Numbered from the stretch's first letter, positions 22,584 through 29,789 are shown. The stretch is DNA of 45,161 nt from Minisyncoccota bacterium (GCA_028706715.1 JAQTVQ010000001.1:1-45161); one strand, 5' to 3'. The notes: generated by a model not told the origin, from the letters alone. Translations and numbers: made by a program.

Positions 22584-23999
22584 TTAAATACCATAGTAAA
22601 GCATAAATTCGGCGGAACTGGGACAAGTGCGGACAAAATCATATTCAGCCGTTCTCTTATAGTCAATCCAAGAAGCGATCAGCTCTTCGGAAAAAACTCC
22701 GTCTTTAGTCAAAAAATCTTTATCTTTCTTTAGGGCAAGGAGGCTTTTATCAAGAGAGTCGGGAACTTGCGGCATAGTGTTGGAACAAGCCTCTTTATAA
22801 ATGTTCCCGCTAGCCGGATCTCCCGGATTAATTTTATTCGCAATACCGTCTATCCCGGCCAATAGCATAGCGGCAAAAGCCAAATAAGGATTAGCCGAAG
22901 GATCAGGCGGACGAAATTCTATTCTTTTTTGAGCAGGGCTTTTTGAATAATCCGGTATCCTAATGGCGGCTGAACGATTGCGGTTTGAATAAACCAAATT
23001 AACGGGAGCCTCAAATCCGGGAACAAGCCTTTTATAAGAATTGACCGTCGGCGCGGCAAAAGCCAAGACCGCAGGAGCGTGCTTCAACAATCCTCCGATA
23101 AAATGCAGAGCCGCCTCGCTTAAATTGGCATAGCCGGAATCGCTGTAAAAAATAGGGGAATTTTCTTTCCATAGAGAAATATGCACATGCATACCGGATC
23201 CGTTATCTCCAAAAATCGGCTTGGGCATAAAAGTCGCGGTTTTTCCGTTGCGGAAAGCCGTATTTTTTACCGCGTATTTAAAAGCCATCAGATTATCAGC
23301 CGTATTTTTCAATGTTCCGTATTTAATATCAATTTCCGCCTGTCCGCCGGCAGAAACTTCATGGTGCTCTTTTTCTGTTTCAATGCCCATTTTCTCCATT
23401 TCAATCATCATTTCGCGCCTAAGATCTGCCAATTGATCCGCCGGAGGAACAGGGAAGTATCCTTCCTTATTTTTTATCTTATACCCGTGTCCATTGCCCG
23501 GAGCGTTTTTGTCTTCTTTTGAATCCCAATTGGCTTCGGCTGATTTTATCTCGTGAAAAGAAAAGTTTTGGCCGATTCCAAAATTGGCTTTATCAAAAAT
23601 AAAAAATTCCGCTTCGGGGCCGAAATAAGCTTTATCGGCAATTCCGGTTCTTGCTAAAAAATATTCCGCTTTTTTCGCTACAAAACGAGGATCTTTTTCA
23701 AACGGCTGTCCGGATGGTTCGTAAATGCCGCAGACAAAGCTTGCTAAGGGAAATTTTGAAAAGGGATCTTTTGTAAAAGTTTTTTCATCCGGGATCAAAA
23801 TCATATCGCTGTCTTGTATTTCTTTAAATCCGCGGATGCTTGAACCGTCAAAGCCGATGCCTTCGGTAAAAATTTCCTTGTTGAATTTTTTCAAGGGAAC
23901 CGTAAAATGCTGCCAAGAGCCGGGCAAATCACAGAACTTCAAGTCAATAAAATTAATTCCGCTTTTTTCGCATTCTTCCATCATTTCTTCGTAAGACAT
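22584..23999 (-). CDS. glnA: glutamine synthetase, type I
   Basis: 471 residues, typical GSI length. It makes glutamine from glutamate, ammonia and ATP. Visible signatures are FDGSSIRGFKEIQDSDM, PEAEFFIFD, HHEVSAGGQAEIDIKYGTL, the ATP/metal motif NGSGMHVHISLW, KRLVPGFEAPVNLVYSNRNR and RIEFRPPDPSANPYLAFAAM. The adenylylation-site context NLYDLPPEE of E. coli is replaced by NIYKEACSN, so GlnE-type control is doubtful. Instead the leader carries a predicted ANTAR-responsive terminator and an ANTAR regulator is encoded upstream. The amrA and PHP genes follow closely and may be co-transcribed. Confidence 0.97.
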   Translation of the reverse strand: MSYEEMMEECEKSGINFIDLKFCDLPGSWQHFTVPLKKFNKEIFTEGIGFDGSSIRGFKEIQDSDMILIPDEKTFTKDPFSKFPLASFVCGIYEPSGQPFEKDPRFVAKKAEYFLARTGIADKAYFGPEAEFFIFDKANFGIGQNFSFHEIKSAEANWDSKEDKNAPGNGHGYKIKNKEGYFPVPPADQLADLRREMMIEMEKMGIETEKEHHEVSAGGQAEIDIKYGTLKNTADNLMAFKYAVKNTAFRNGKTATFMPKPIFGDNGSGMHVHISLWKENSPIFYSDSGYANLSEAALHFIGGLLKHAPAVLAFAAPTVNSYKRLVPGFEAPVNLVYSNRNRSAAIRIPDYSKSPAQKRIEFRPPDPSANPYLAFAAMLLAGIDGIANKINPGDPASGNIYKEACSNTMPQVPDSLDKSLLALKKDKDFLTKDGVFSEELIASWIDYKRTAEYDFVRTCPSSAEFMLYYGI

Positions 24000-24028
24000 A
24001 AAAAATAAATAAAATTAAATTGGTTATA

Positions 24029-24062
24029 AAAACAAAAAACTCCTAAGCCATACGGCTAGGAG
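24029..24062 (-). terminator. intrinsic terminator in the glnA leader
   Basis: On the - strand CTCCTAGCC pairs with GGCTTAGGAG around GTAT (one bulged T), followed by TTTTTTGTTTTT. It lies about 45-75 nt after the predicted transcript start and 30 nt before the glnA ATG, so it must be regulated. Confidence 0.88.
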
Positions 24063-24099
24063 ACATCATTGTCCGATTGCGGCGCATCGTTGAGCCGCA
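24061..24099 (-). promoter_or_regulatory. ANTAR dual-hexaloop antitermination element of glnA
   Basis: On the - strand the first hairpin is TGCGGCTC-AACGAT-GCGCCGCA (one internal U-C mismatch) and the second is GGAC-AATGAT-GTCT, 3 nt later. Both hexaloops have A at position 1 and G at position 4, the ANTAR-binding rule. The 3' arm of the second hairpin shares bases (24061-24062) with the 5' arm of the terminator, so the two cannot coexist. Stabilisation of the second hairpin by an ANTAR protein would let transcription reach glnA. Confidence 0.82.
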
Positions 24100-24110
24100 T
24101 TAATGTTTTT

Positions 24111-24139
24111 ATTATAAAGGTTTGATTTTTTTTGGTCAA
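24111..24139 (-). promoter_or_regulatory. glnA promoter
   Basis: On the - strand TTGACC (24139-24134), a 17-nt spacer and a perfect TATAAT (24116-24111). The transcript would begin near 24104, directly at the foot of the first ANTAR hairpin. Confidence 0.8.
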
Positions 24140-24215
24140 GACAGGAAAAAGTTTAAAAATTTCTGTCTGTCGGCAGGCAATTATTAAAAAATTATTTGAA
24201 AACTGGAAAAGGAAA

Positions 24216-24920
24216 CTATCTTTTCGCTTTAATATCGCTGGAAATAATTATGGCGTTCGCCACCTCCTTTAGCGACAGTCTTTTATCCATGCTTTTTTTA
24301 TGCAAAAGCCTGTAGGCTTCTTCTTCGGAGATGTTGAGATCTTTCATCAAAATGCCCTTGGCTCTTTCAATAAGCTTTCTTATCTCCAGGGCCTCTTTCA
24401 AAGCTTCTTTTTCCGAAAAAAGAAGGGCATTATCAATGGCGCCGCCCGTAGCTTTGGCAACCAGCTCAAAAAGGACAATTTCCGTTTTTGAATATTTTTT
24501 AGGCTTGGAGTGCTGGACGTTTATCACTCCCAAAATTTTATCGCGGTAAATAATCGGGACCGAAAGAATCGCTTCAAATTTGTCTTCGGGCAGGCTGTTA
24601 AAAAATTTAAACCGCTTGTCTTTGTAAGCTTCTTTGGCAACGGCAATAGTCTTTTGCTTTTGGGCCGCCCATCCCGCAATGCCTTCTCCTATCTTCATTT
24701 TGATATTTCCTATTTCCAAAGGCTTGGGATTTAAAGAAGCCCGCAAAACCAAATTTCCGCCGTCAATCAAGTATAAAAAACATGAGTCGGCCTTGGTTAC
24801 GGAGCTGACAATTTGGACAATGCGGCTTAGGACCTCCTTAAGGTCAAGATTATAGCTGACAGTCTGTATGATTTCGTATAAAAGCTTAAGCTCTTTTTTT
24901 TCCGATTTTGCTTTTTCCAT
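24216..24920 (-). CDS. GAF-ANTAR antitermination regulator
   Basis: 234 residues from the ATG at 24920 (the track uses an earlier TTG). The GAF sensor domain spans about 15-165 (LKEVLSRIVQIVSSVTKADS, KIGEGIAGWAAQKQKTIAV, FEAILSVPIIYRDKILGVIN). The ANTAR RNA-binding domain is at about 180-230: EIRKLIERAKGILMKDLNIS, EEAYRLLHKKSMDKRLSLKE, VANAII. ANTAR dimers bind tandem hexaloop hairpins and prevent termination. Such a pair lies in the leader of glnA, the next gene on this strand, so glnA is the obvious target. The GAF ligand is unknown. It overlaps the end of the AmrB gene. Confidence 0.93.
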   Translation of the reverse strand: MEKAKSEKKELKLLYEIIQTVSYNLDLKEVLSRIVQIVSSVTKADSCFLYLIDGGNLVLRASLNPKPLEIGNIKMKIGEGIAGWAAQKQKTIAVAKEAYKDKRFKFFNSLPEDKFEAILSVPIIYRDKILGVINVQHSKPKKYSKTEIVLFELVAKATGGAIDNALLFSEKEALKEALEIRKLIERAKGILMKDLNISEEEAYRLLHKKSMDKRLSLKEVANAIIISSDIKAKR

Positions 24921-25551
24921 TTTTTTTATTATTTTCAAAATTAAAATTTGCCGTTAAATATCCCACCCCGAAAGGACCTTCATAAGACAAGATTTCCGGC
25001 CGGTAATCTATTTTGGCGGCGTCCAATATTCCCAGCAAAAAAGCAAAAGACCGCAAGCCGCATTCTCCGGCATTCGGATAAATTTCATCCAGCACCAATA
25101 TTTTTTCCGTTTCTTTCTTTGCTAGAAAATCTTGGAAATCTTTATCAAAATTGGGGCCTTCGGGATTAAATCCGTAAGGGCCGTCTTCTTTTAAGCAATG
25201 GGACATATCCCCGGAAGCGATTAAAGCCGCTTTCTTGAATTCCGATCCCAGCTGGGCTTCGGCAAAAATACGCCTGCCTTCTTCAAAATAAAACTTTGGG
25301 CTCTCCAATCCGGTAAGATAAGTTTTTATGTTTCCTTGAAAATTTTTAGCCAAAAAATGAAGGGGGACATTGAAGCCCCAATCGGCGTGAGGAGAAGAAA
25401 TGATAATAAAATCAGGATTAACGCTTTCAAGCTTTGAGCCAAGAATCTCCAAAGCATTAACCGTGCTTTCCAGCATTGCGCGATCCTCTTCGGACCCGAC
25501 CGAAGGCAGTAAAATTGGAGGATGCGGTGATATGCAGGCAAAACTTATCAT
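24886..25551 (-). CDS. amrB: AmmeMemoRadiSam system protein B-like (LigB/Memo-type dioxygenase fold)
   Basis: 221 residues of the class III extradiol dioxygenase LigB superfamily. Likely metal-site motifs are FACISPHPPILLPSVG at the N-terminus, IIISSPHADWG and ASGDMSHCL. Proteins of this branch are paired or fused with AMMECR1 domains. It ends inside the start of the GAF-ANTAR gene (35-bp overlap with the ATG at 24920). Whether it is catalytic is unknown. Confidence 0.85.
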   Translation of the reverse strand: MISFACISPHPPILLPSVGSEEDRAMLESTVNALEILGSKLESVNPDFIIISSPHADWGFNVPLHFLAKNFQGNIKTYLTGLESPKFYFEEGRRIFAEAQLGSEFKKAALIASGDMSHCLKEDGPYGFNPEGPNFDKDFQDFLAKKETEKILVLDEIYPNAGECGLRSFAFLLGILDAAKIDYRPEILSYEGPFGVGYLTANFNFENNKKNGKSKIGKKRA

Positions 25552-25619
25552 AAATTAATAATAATTGAAAAGCCAAACAAAGACAATAAAAGCAGCTTTT
25601 CTTAAAAAATTCTTTTTCT

Positions 25620-25647
25620 CTTGACTTTTTAATACAATTTATATAGA
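25620..25647 (+). promoter_or_regulatory. candidate promoter of the 25663 leader ORF
   Basis: CTTGAC/TTGACT at 25620-25626 and TATAGA at 25642-25647 with 15-16 nt between. The predicted start is near 25654, about 8 nt before the leader ATG, with no ribosome site. Confidence 0.45.
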
Positions 25648-25662
25648 ACAAAAAAACAAATT

Positions 25663-25749
25663 ATGTTTATAAATAATATCCAAAATCCATTCATCCTTAT
25701 GTTCGGATGGGCCGCAATAAAACCGACGGCTGGATTTGGATTAAGCTAA
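25663..25749 (+). CDS. putative leader peptide (28 aa, one Trp)
   Basis: The ORF reads MFINNIQNPFILMFG, then W, then AAIKPTAGFGLS and TAA. It is too short for the ORF track and has no recognisable domain. The only Trp codon (25708-25710) lies 19 nt before a segment that is complementary to the 5' arm of the terminator downstream. The stop codon (25747-25749) lies 7 nt after that segment. This spacing matches a ribosome-controlled attenuator. Four Phe codons are also present, so the sensed amino acid is uncertain. Confidence 0.5.
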   Translation: MFINNIQNPFILMFGWAAIKPTAGFGLS

Positions 25750-25802
25750 AACATAATTTAAGCGAAAAATAATTCCAAATCCGGCAAAAAAGCCGGATTT
25801 TT
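25729..25802 (+). promoter_or_regulatory. predicted attenuator: antiterminator/terminator pair
   Basis: The terminator is AAATCCGGC/GCCGGATTT around AAAAAA (25777-25800), ending in TTTTT. GCTGGATTTGG (25729-25739, inside the leader ORF) can pair with CCAAATCCGGC (25775-25785) over 11 bp with one G-U, which would destroy the terminator. A ribosome at the leader stop codon would cover the first segment. The downstream genes are the small ORFs at 25900 and 26024, with trpS farther on. Confidence 0.6.
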
Positions 25803-25899
25803 GCAAAAATAAAACGCGGAGAATTGTTTTCCATAAAAACCAACTTTCCGCGCTTTATAATCGCGGATGCTCTTTTTAGATAAAAAAGGAGGCGGTCTA

Positions 25900-26019
25900 T
25901 GTTTGTGAAAAAATTGAAACGCAGGACAAAATATTTTGACCTGCCGATCAAGAGATCCAAGTGGACAAAGCTGGATTTGTTTAGCCTTTTCCGGCTCAAC
26001 GAAAAAAGCAGGAGGTGAA
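25900..26019 (+). CDS. small basic protein (39 aa)
   Basis: MFVKKLKRRTKYFDLPIKRS then KWTKLDLFSLFRLNEKSRR, ending in TGA. It is very basic at both ends and has no recognised domain. A strong ribosome site AAAGGAGG stands 7 nt before the ATG. The next gene's ribosome site (AGGAGG) is inside its last codons, so the two are coupled. Upstream, TATAAT at 25856-25861 in a region of CGCGG/CCGCG hairpins may be a second promoter. It was not in the ORF track. Confidence 0.55.
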
Positions 26020-26023
26020 AAAA

Positions 26024-26383
26024 ATGGTTGGAAATGCAGAAGGAAGCAGAAGAAGGCTCTGCGCGTTTCAGAACGAAATCATTCCGAATCCGAAGCCGGG
26101 ATCCGTAGAGATCAGAGATGAAGAAGGAAACATAGTGACTTCTGGCATGTTCTACGAAAGGATATATTCCTATCTAATCGTATACGCCCCGTTCGGATTT
26201 GTGCCGGTAAAAGATCCTGAAACCGAAGAAATGCGGCTCCGAATCAGCCTTTTCAGGGACGATATACAAGAGACCTTGATTGCTGATTTGGATTTCCCGA
26301 CAATAATGGCCCTTAAAGCCTGCATTGATAAATTCTTCACAACCCCTTCGGGATCTCAAACGGAAGTGGCCGGATATATATAA
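26024..26383 (+). CDS. hypothetical protein (119 aa)
   Basis: I chose the ATG at 26024 because AGGAGG lies 8 nt upstream; the track starts at a GTG inside that ribosome site. The protein (LCAFQNEIIPNPKPGSVEIR, EEGNIVTSGMFYERIYSYLI, MRLRISLFRDDIQETLIADL) looks like one soluble alpha/beta domain. No membrane segment or catalytic motif is seen and no family is recognised. It may be expressed under the attenuator at 25729. Confidence 0.65.
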   Translation: MVGNAEGSRRRLCAFQNEIIPNPKPGSVEIRDEEGNIVTSGMFYERIYSYLIVYAPFGFVPVKDPETEEMRLRISLFRDDIQETLIADLDFPTIMALKACIDKFFTTPSGSQTEVAGYI

Positions 26384-26463
26384 TATCGGGTTTTCCTTTT
26401 ATCCCGATAAAGCTCTTTATACCCCTATCTCGCGGCATTCCAAGGTCTGCGAGATAGGTTTTT
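26384..26463 (+). terminator. two hairpins ending the 26024 unit
   Basis: TATCGGG/CCCGATA (26384-26409) is followed by a strong stem CCTATCTCGC/GCGAGATAGG (26424-26458) and TTTTTATTTG. The second is a good intrinsic terminator 55 bp before trpS. TTGTTG, 16 nt and TAAAAT (26488-26493) after it may be the trpS promoter. Confidence 0.75.
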
Positions 26464-26517
26464 ATTTGTTGAAAAGAAAAAATATAGTAAAATAAGCTAG
26501 ATAAAATAAAAATATTT

Positions 26518-27507
26518 ATGGAATACAAAACCGATATTTTAACGGGAGTCCGCCCGACAGGAGGGCTTACCGTTGCCAACTATTTAGGAGCGGTGAATGT
26601 TGTAAAAAACTTCCAAGACAAAGGACGCTCAACCCTGCTCTTTGCCGCTGATTTGCATGCCTTAACGGATAGGGAGCCTTCACAGATTAAAAACAATTCC
26701 ATTGAAGTCGTAGCCGACTATTTAGCCTTGGGAATAAATCCGCTCAAAACAAAAATATTTTTACAGTCTGCCATAATGGGGGAGACCGCCTCTCTGATGG
26801 CTCTTTTAGCAAGGCACACTACGGTGGCGGAACTTTTAAGGGTCCCGACTTTGAAAGAGAAATTAAAAAACAGCGCTAATCCTGAAAACGCAAACGCTTT
26901 GCTTCTTTTTTATCCGGTTTTAATGGCCGCTGACATTCTTCTGCAAAAAGCCAAGCAAGTTCCGGTGGGGGAAGACCAGCTTGTCCATCTTGAAGTTACC
27001 AGAAGGCTGGCGGAAAAATTCAACAAAAGCTACGGAGAAGTTTTTGCTCTTCCCCAGCCGCTAAAGATAAAATCATTGAGAATCCTTTCTTTAAAAGGAG
27101 AAGGGAAAATGAGCAAAACCAATCCGAACGGAGCAATTTTCCTTACAGACAGCCCGAAAGAGATTGAAAAGAAAATCAAAGCGGCTGAAACCGCCTTTGA
27201 AGGAAAGATGAACGAAAAACTGGAAAGCCATATTCTTATCGCCAAAGGACTGGCTGGAAATAAAGATGAAATATTGGAGATTGACAATATCGTCAAAGAG
27301 CATCTGTCCGGCAAAGCGGTTATGGGAAAGTTTAAGCAGGAAATGATAAAGATAACGCAAAATTTTATCGCCGGCTTCCAAGAAAAAAGAAATAAAATTT
27401 TCAAAGACCCGGATTATATTAATTCTGTGATTGAAGAAGGAAACAAGATCGCAAAAACAAACGCCCAAGAAACATTGGACTCGGCCAAAAAGGCTCTCGG
27501 CCTTTAA
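26518..27507 (+). CDS. trpS: tryptophanyl-tRNA synthetase
   Basis: A 329-residue class I synthetase that attaches Trp to tRNA-Trp. GVRPTGGLTVANYLGAVNVV carries the HIGH-equivalent (T/S-G-x-L-H/T-x-x-N-Y) region. FAADLHALT and PVLMAADILLQKAKQVPVGE are the substrate-binding motifs and GEGKMSKTNPNGAIFL is KMSKS. Length is normal. It probably has its own promoter, though an upstream leader ORF with a Trp codon lies about 850 bp away. Confidence 0.96.
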   Translation: MEYKTDILTGVRPTGGLTVANYLGAVNVVKNFQDKGRSTLLFAADLHALTDREPSQIKNNSIEVVADYLALGINPLKTKIFLQSAIMGETASLMALLARHTTVAELLRVPTLKEKLKNSANPENANALLLFYPVLMAADILLQKAKQVPVGEDQLVHLEVTRRLAEKFNKSYGEVFALPQPLKIKSLRILSLKGEGKMSKTNPNGAIFLTDSPKEIEKKIKAAETAFEGKMNEKLESHILIAKGLAGNKDEILEIDNIVKEHLSGKAVMGKFKQEMIKITQNFIAGFQEKRNKIFKDPDYINSVIEEGNKIAKTNAQETLDSAKKALGL

Positions 27508-27519
27508 GAATATTTTAAT

Positions 27520-27547
27520 AAAAAACGCGAAGCAATTCGCGTTTTTT
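27520..27547. terminator. bidirectional terminator between trpS and amrS
   Basis: AAAAAACGCGAA and TTCGCGTTTTTT form a perfect 12-bp stem around GCAA, serving both convergent genes. Confidence 0.92.
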
Positions 27548-28562
27548 ATTTCTCAATAATATCAAGTTTCGTCTTGCACTCAGGACAATTTCCGTCCAAA
27601 GTAAGATTTTTTATTTTGTATCCTTCCCGTTGGATGCAAAGGGCTCCGCATTGCGGACAAAAAGTATTTTCCGAATCAAGGCCGGGAACATTGCCTGTAT
27701 AAACATATTTCAAACCGGCGTCTTTTCCTATTTTATAAGCGCTTTTTAAAGTCTTCAAAGAAGTGTCCGGCGTCTTTTTCAGCTTCCAAGAAATAGCTCC
27801 GCTAAAACGGTTAATGTGCCAAGGAGTCTCCTCTCCCAGCTCTTTTTTAATGAATTTGGCGATTTTCCTGAACATTTCCGGCGAATCGCTCCTTTTTGGG
27901 ATCGCCAAGGTGGTAATTTCTATCCAAATACCGGCTTTTTTTAAATTCTTGCAGGTTTCTAAAACCGGTTCCAGCCTTGCTCCGCAAGTCTGCCGATAGA
28001 ACTCCTCCGTAAATCCTTTGATGTCAATATTGCAGGCGTCCAAAAAGGGAATAACCTCTTCTCTTGATTCCTTGCTCATAAAACCGTTTGAAACCCAAAC
28101 ATTTTTCAACCCGGCTTTTTTGGCCAGCTTCATAATATCCAAGGCGTATTCCAAAAAAATAGTGGGCTCTGTGTAGGTGTAAGAGATGGAAGCGGTTTTG
28201 CTTTTCAAAGCTTCTTGAACAATTTCCTGGGGCGAGAGTTCTTTCCCCGGCATTTCGGCTAAATTTTTACAATTTTGAGATATATCATAATTCTGGCAGT
28301 TCAAACAGGAAAAGTTGCATCCCGCGGCTCCCACTGACAGAGAAGAGCTTCCGGGCAAGAAATGGAATAACGGCTTCTTTTCAATCGGGTCAACATTGCA
28401 AGCTAAAGCCTTTCCGTAATTTAAGACGAAAAGCTGTCCGTTAATGTTCTCTCTCACTCCGCAGATTCCTCTTTTTCCGGGCAAAATAAAACATCCGTGC
28501 GCGCAAGTTTGGCATTGGACATTTTCTCTTTCCAGTTTCTTATAGAGCAATACTTCCTTCAT
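27546..28562 (-). CDS. amrS: AmmeMemoRadiSam system radical SAM enzyme
   Basis: 338 residues. The N-terminus is CQTCAHGCFILPGKRGICGV, a Cys-rich feature of this family. The radical SAM cluster C-x3-C-x2-C is GAAGCNFSCLNCQNYDISQ. SYTYTEPTIFLEYALDIMKL and WVSNGFMSKESREEVIPFLD follow, and YVYTGNVPGLDSENTFCPQC and CPECKTKLDII near the C-terminus form a zinc-ribbon-like region. It is related to pyruvate-formate-lyase activating enzymes. The substrate is unknown; the partners AmrA and AmrB are encoded 3-6 kb upstream on the same strand. Confidence 0.92.
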   Translation of the reverse strand: MKEVLLYKKLERENVQCQTCAHGCFILPGKRGICGVRENINGQLFVLNYGKALACNVDPIEKKPLFHFLPGSSSLSVGAAGCNFSCLNCQNYDISQNCKNLAEMPGKELSPQEIVQEALKSKTASISYTYTEPTIFLEYALDIMKLAKKAGLKNVWVSNGFMSKESREEVIPFLDACNIDIKGFTEEFYRQTCGARLEPVLETCKNLKKAGIWIEITTLAIPKRSDSPEMFRKIAKFIKKELGEETPWHINRFSGAISWKLKKTPDTSLKTLKSAYKIGKDAGLKYVYTGNVPGLDSENTFCPQCGALCIQREGYKIKNLTLDGNCPECKTKLDIIEK

Positions 28563-28614
28563 TTAAAATAGTTATAACATAAAAAGCGGAAAAAATCCAT
28601 ACAAAAACAGACTA

Positions 28615-28643
28615 TTGAAAAAAAAGCGATTTATTACTAAAGT
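28615..28643 (+). promoter_or_regulatory. candidate promoter for the 28721 gene
   Basis: TTGAAA (28615-28620), a 17-nt spacer and TAAAGT (28638-28643). Transcription would start near 28650 and include the hairpin at 28681. Confidence 0.4.
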
Positions 28644-28680
28644 AAGATTACCTAGCTCTTTTAAAGGGCTTTTGGCTGTT

Positions 28681-28703
28681 TTTGCGCAAAAATCTTGCGC
28701 AAA
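28681..28703 (+). promoter_or_regulatory. hairpin just upstream of a strong ribosome site
   Basis: TTTGCGCAA and TTGCGCAAA form a perfect 9-bp inverted repeat with a 5-nt loop. The Shine-Dalgarno AAAGGAGGG starts 2 nt after it. It may be an operator, or an RNA hairpin that affects translation or stability. Confidence 0.5.
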
Positions 28704-28720
28704 GAAAGGAGGGTAGGAAA

Positions 28721-29110
28721 GTGAAAGAAAGAAGGACTTCCATAACCTTGAAAAGCGAAGGAAAGGTTTTGAGGACTATTGACGGTCCTTTGGCCGGCAT
28801 AGTGGACAGGGCGATAACCCAAGCATTGGTTGAAATAGCCAGCGAAGCGGAGAAAAAGACAGCTGTCTCCGGAGATATAGGAGATAATTCCATAATCCGC
28901 GAAAAAATCCAAAAGCGGGAATGGGTTGACTCCAATGCTCCGGCAGATTTCAGCTATTCAAAGATTATCGCTGACGCCATTGACGCGCTTGAGGCAATGG
29001 ATATGCAAAGCGACGGAGCTAAAATTGTCTTCGTCAAGCAAAGGATATTGGAGGAACGACTAAAGACCGGTTTGAGAAAAACGCCAAAAAGCCGCCCGTT
29101 AAGGGCATGA
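28721..29110 (+). CDS. hypothetical protein (129 aa)
   Basis: I chose the GTG at 28721 because AAAGGAGGG lies 7 nt upstream; the longer track ORF would run through the hairpin and the ribosome site. The protein is mostly helical and charged (SITLKSEGKVLRTIDGPLAG, DRAITQALVEIASEAEKKTA, AIDALEAMDMQSDGAKIVFV), with a basic C-terminus (TGLRKTPKSRPLRA). No family recognised. A hairpin AAAGGGTTGGA/TCCAACCCTTT at 29115-29141 follows the stop and may end the transcript. Confidence 0.6.
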   Translation: MKERRTSITLKSEGKVLRTIDGPLAGIVDRAITQALVEIASEAEKKTAVSGDIGDNSIIREKIQKREWVDSNAPADFSYSKIIADAIDALEAMDMQSDGAKIVFVKQRILEERLKTGLRKTPKSRPLRA

Positions 29111-29189
29111 CCATAAAGGGTTGGATTTTTTCCAACCCTTTAAAACCGAAAAAATTATAATAGCCGCAGTTTTATGATAAAATCCTTAT

Positions 29190-29780
29190 ATGAACCAACA
29201 TCGCCTTTTTATCGCCGTTAATCTTCCGGAAAGAATAAAAAACCGGCTTGATTATTACCAAAATGCATGGCCGGATCTTCCGGCAAAATGGACAAAGCCT
29301 ATGAATCTGCATATTACTTTGCTGTTTCTAGGCAACATCGTTGAAAAGGATATTCCTGCCGTTTTGGACACAGTGGAATGTGTTTCCAAAAAATATCCTC
29401 CGGCAAAATTGGAGTTTGAAAAAATAACTTACGGCCCTCCCAAGAAAATTCCGCCGCGAATGGTTTGGATAACGCTCAAAAAAAGCGATATTTTGGCTAA
29501 AATGAAAGAAGAGATTGAACAACTTTTAATCGCTCAAAACATCCGCTTTCAAATAGAAGACAGGGAATTCTCTCCCCATATAACCTTCGCAAGGCTGAAA
29601 AGTTTTGAGCTAAGACAAATGGATCCGGAAGAAGTTCCTCAAATTGAAGAAGAAATCAATCTTAATTTTGAAGTTAAAGCCATTGATCTTATGGAGAGCC
29701 GAATGAAAAAATTCGGCCCGGAATATGACGTGCTTGAATCGTGCGAGCTGAAGGGAGAAGAATTAGAAATTGAAAATTAA
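29190..29780 (+). CDS. thpR: RNA 2',3'-cyclic phosphodiesterase (2H family, ThpR-like)
   Basis: 196 residues with both catalytic H-x-T/S-x motifs: LHITLLFLG at about residue 40 and SPHITFARL at about residue 127. The N-terminal RLFIAVNLPERIKNRLDYYQ is typical. It hydrolyses 2',3'-cyclic phosphate ends of RNA. TAAAAT at 29178-29183 puts the transcript start at the ATG itself, so the message is probably leaderless. murC follows after 9 bp. Confidence 0.93.
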   Translation: MNQHRLFIAVNLPERIKNRLDYYQNAWPDLPAKWTKPMNLHITLLFLGNIVEKDIPAVLDTVECVSKKYPPAKLEFEKITYGPPKKIPPRMVWITLKKSDILAKMKEEIEQLLIAQNIRFQIEDREFSPHITFARLKSFELRQMDPEEVPQIEEEINLNFEVKAIDLMESRMKKFGPEYDVLESCELKGEELEIEN

Positions 29781-29789
29781 TAATTCTCT

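Noticed and set aside
24056-24100. A 14-codon ORF (MRLNDAPQSDNDVS) at the 5' end of the glnA leader RNA, possible leader peptide
   Set aside because: Its sequence is fully explained by the two ANTAR hairpins and the terminator arm, it has only one Gln codon, and an ANTAR protein is encoded next door.
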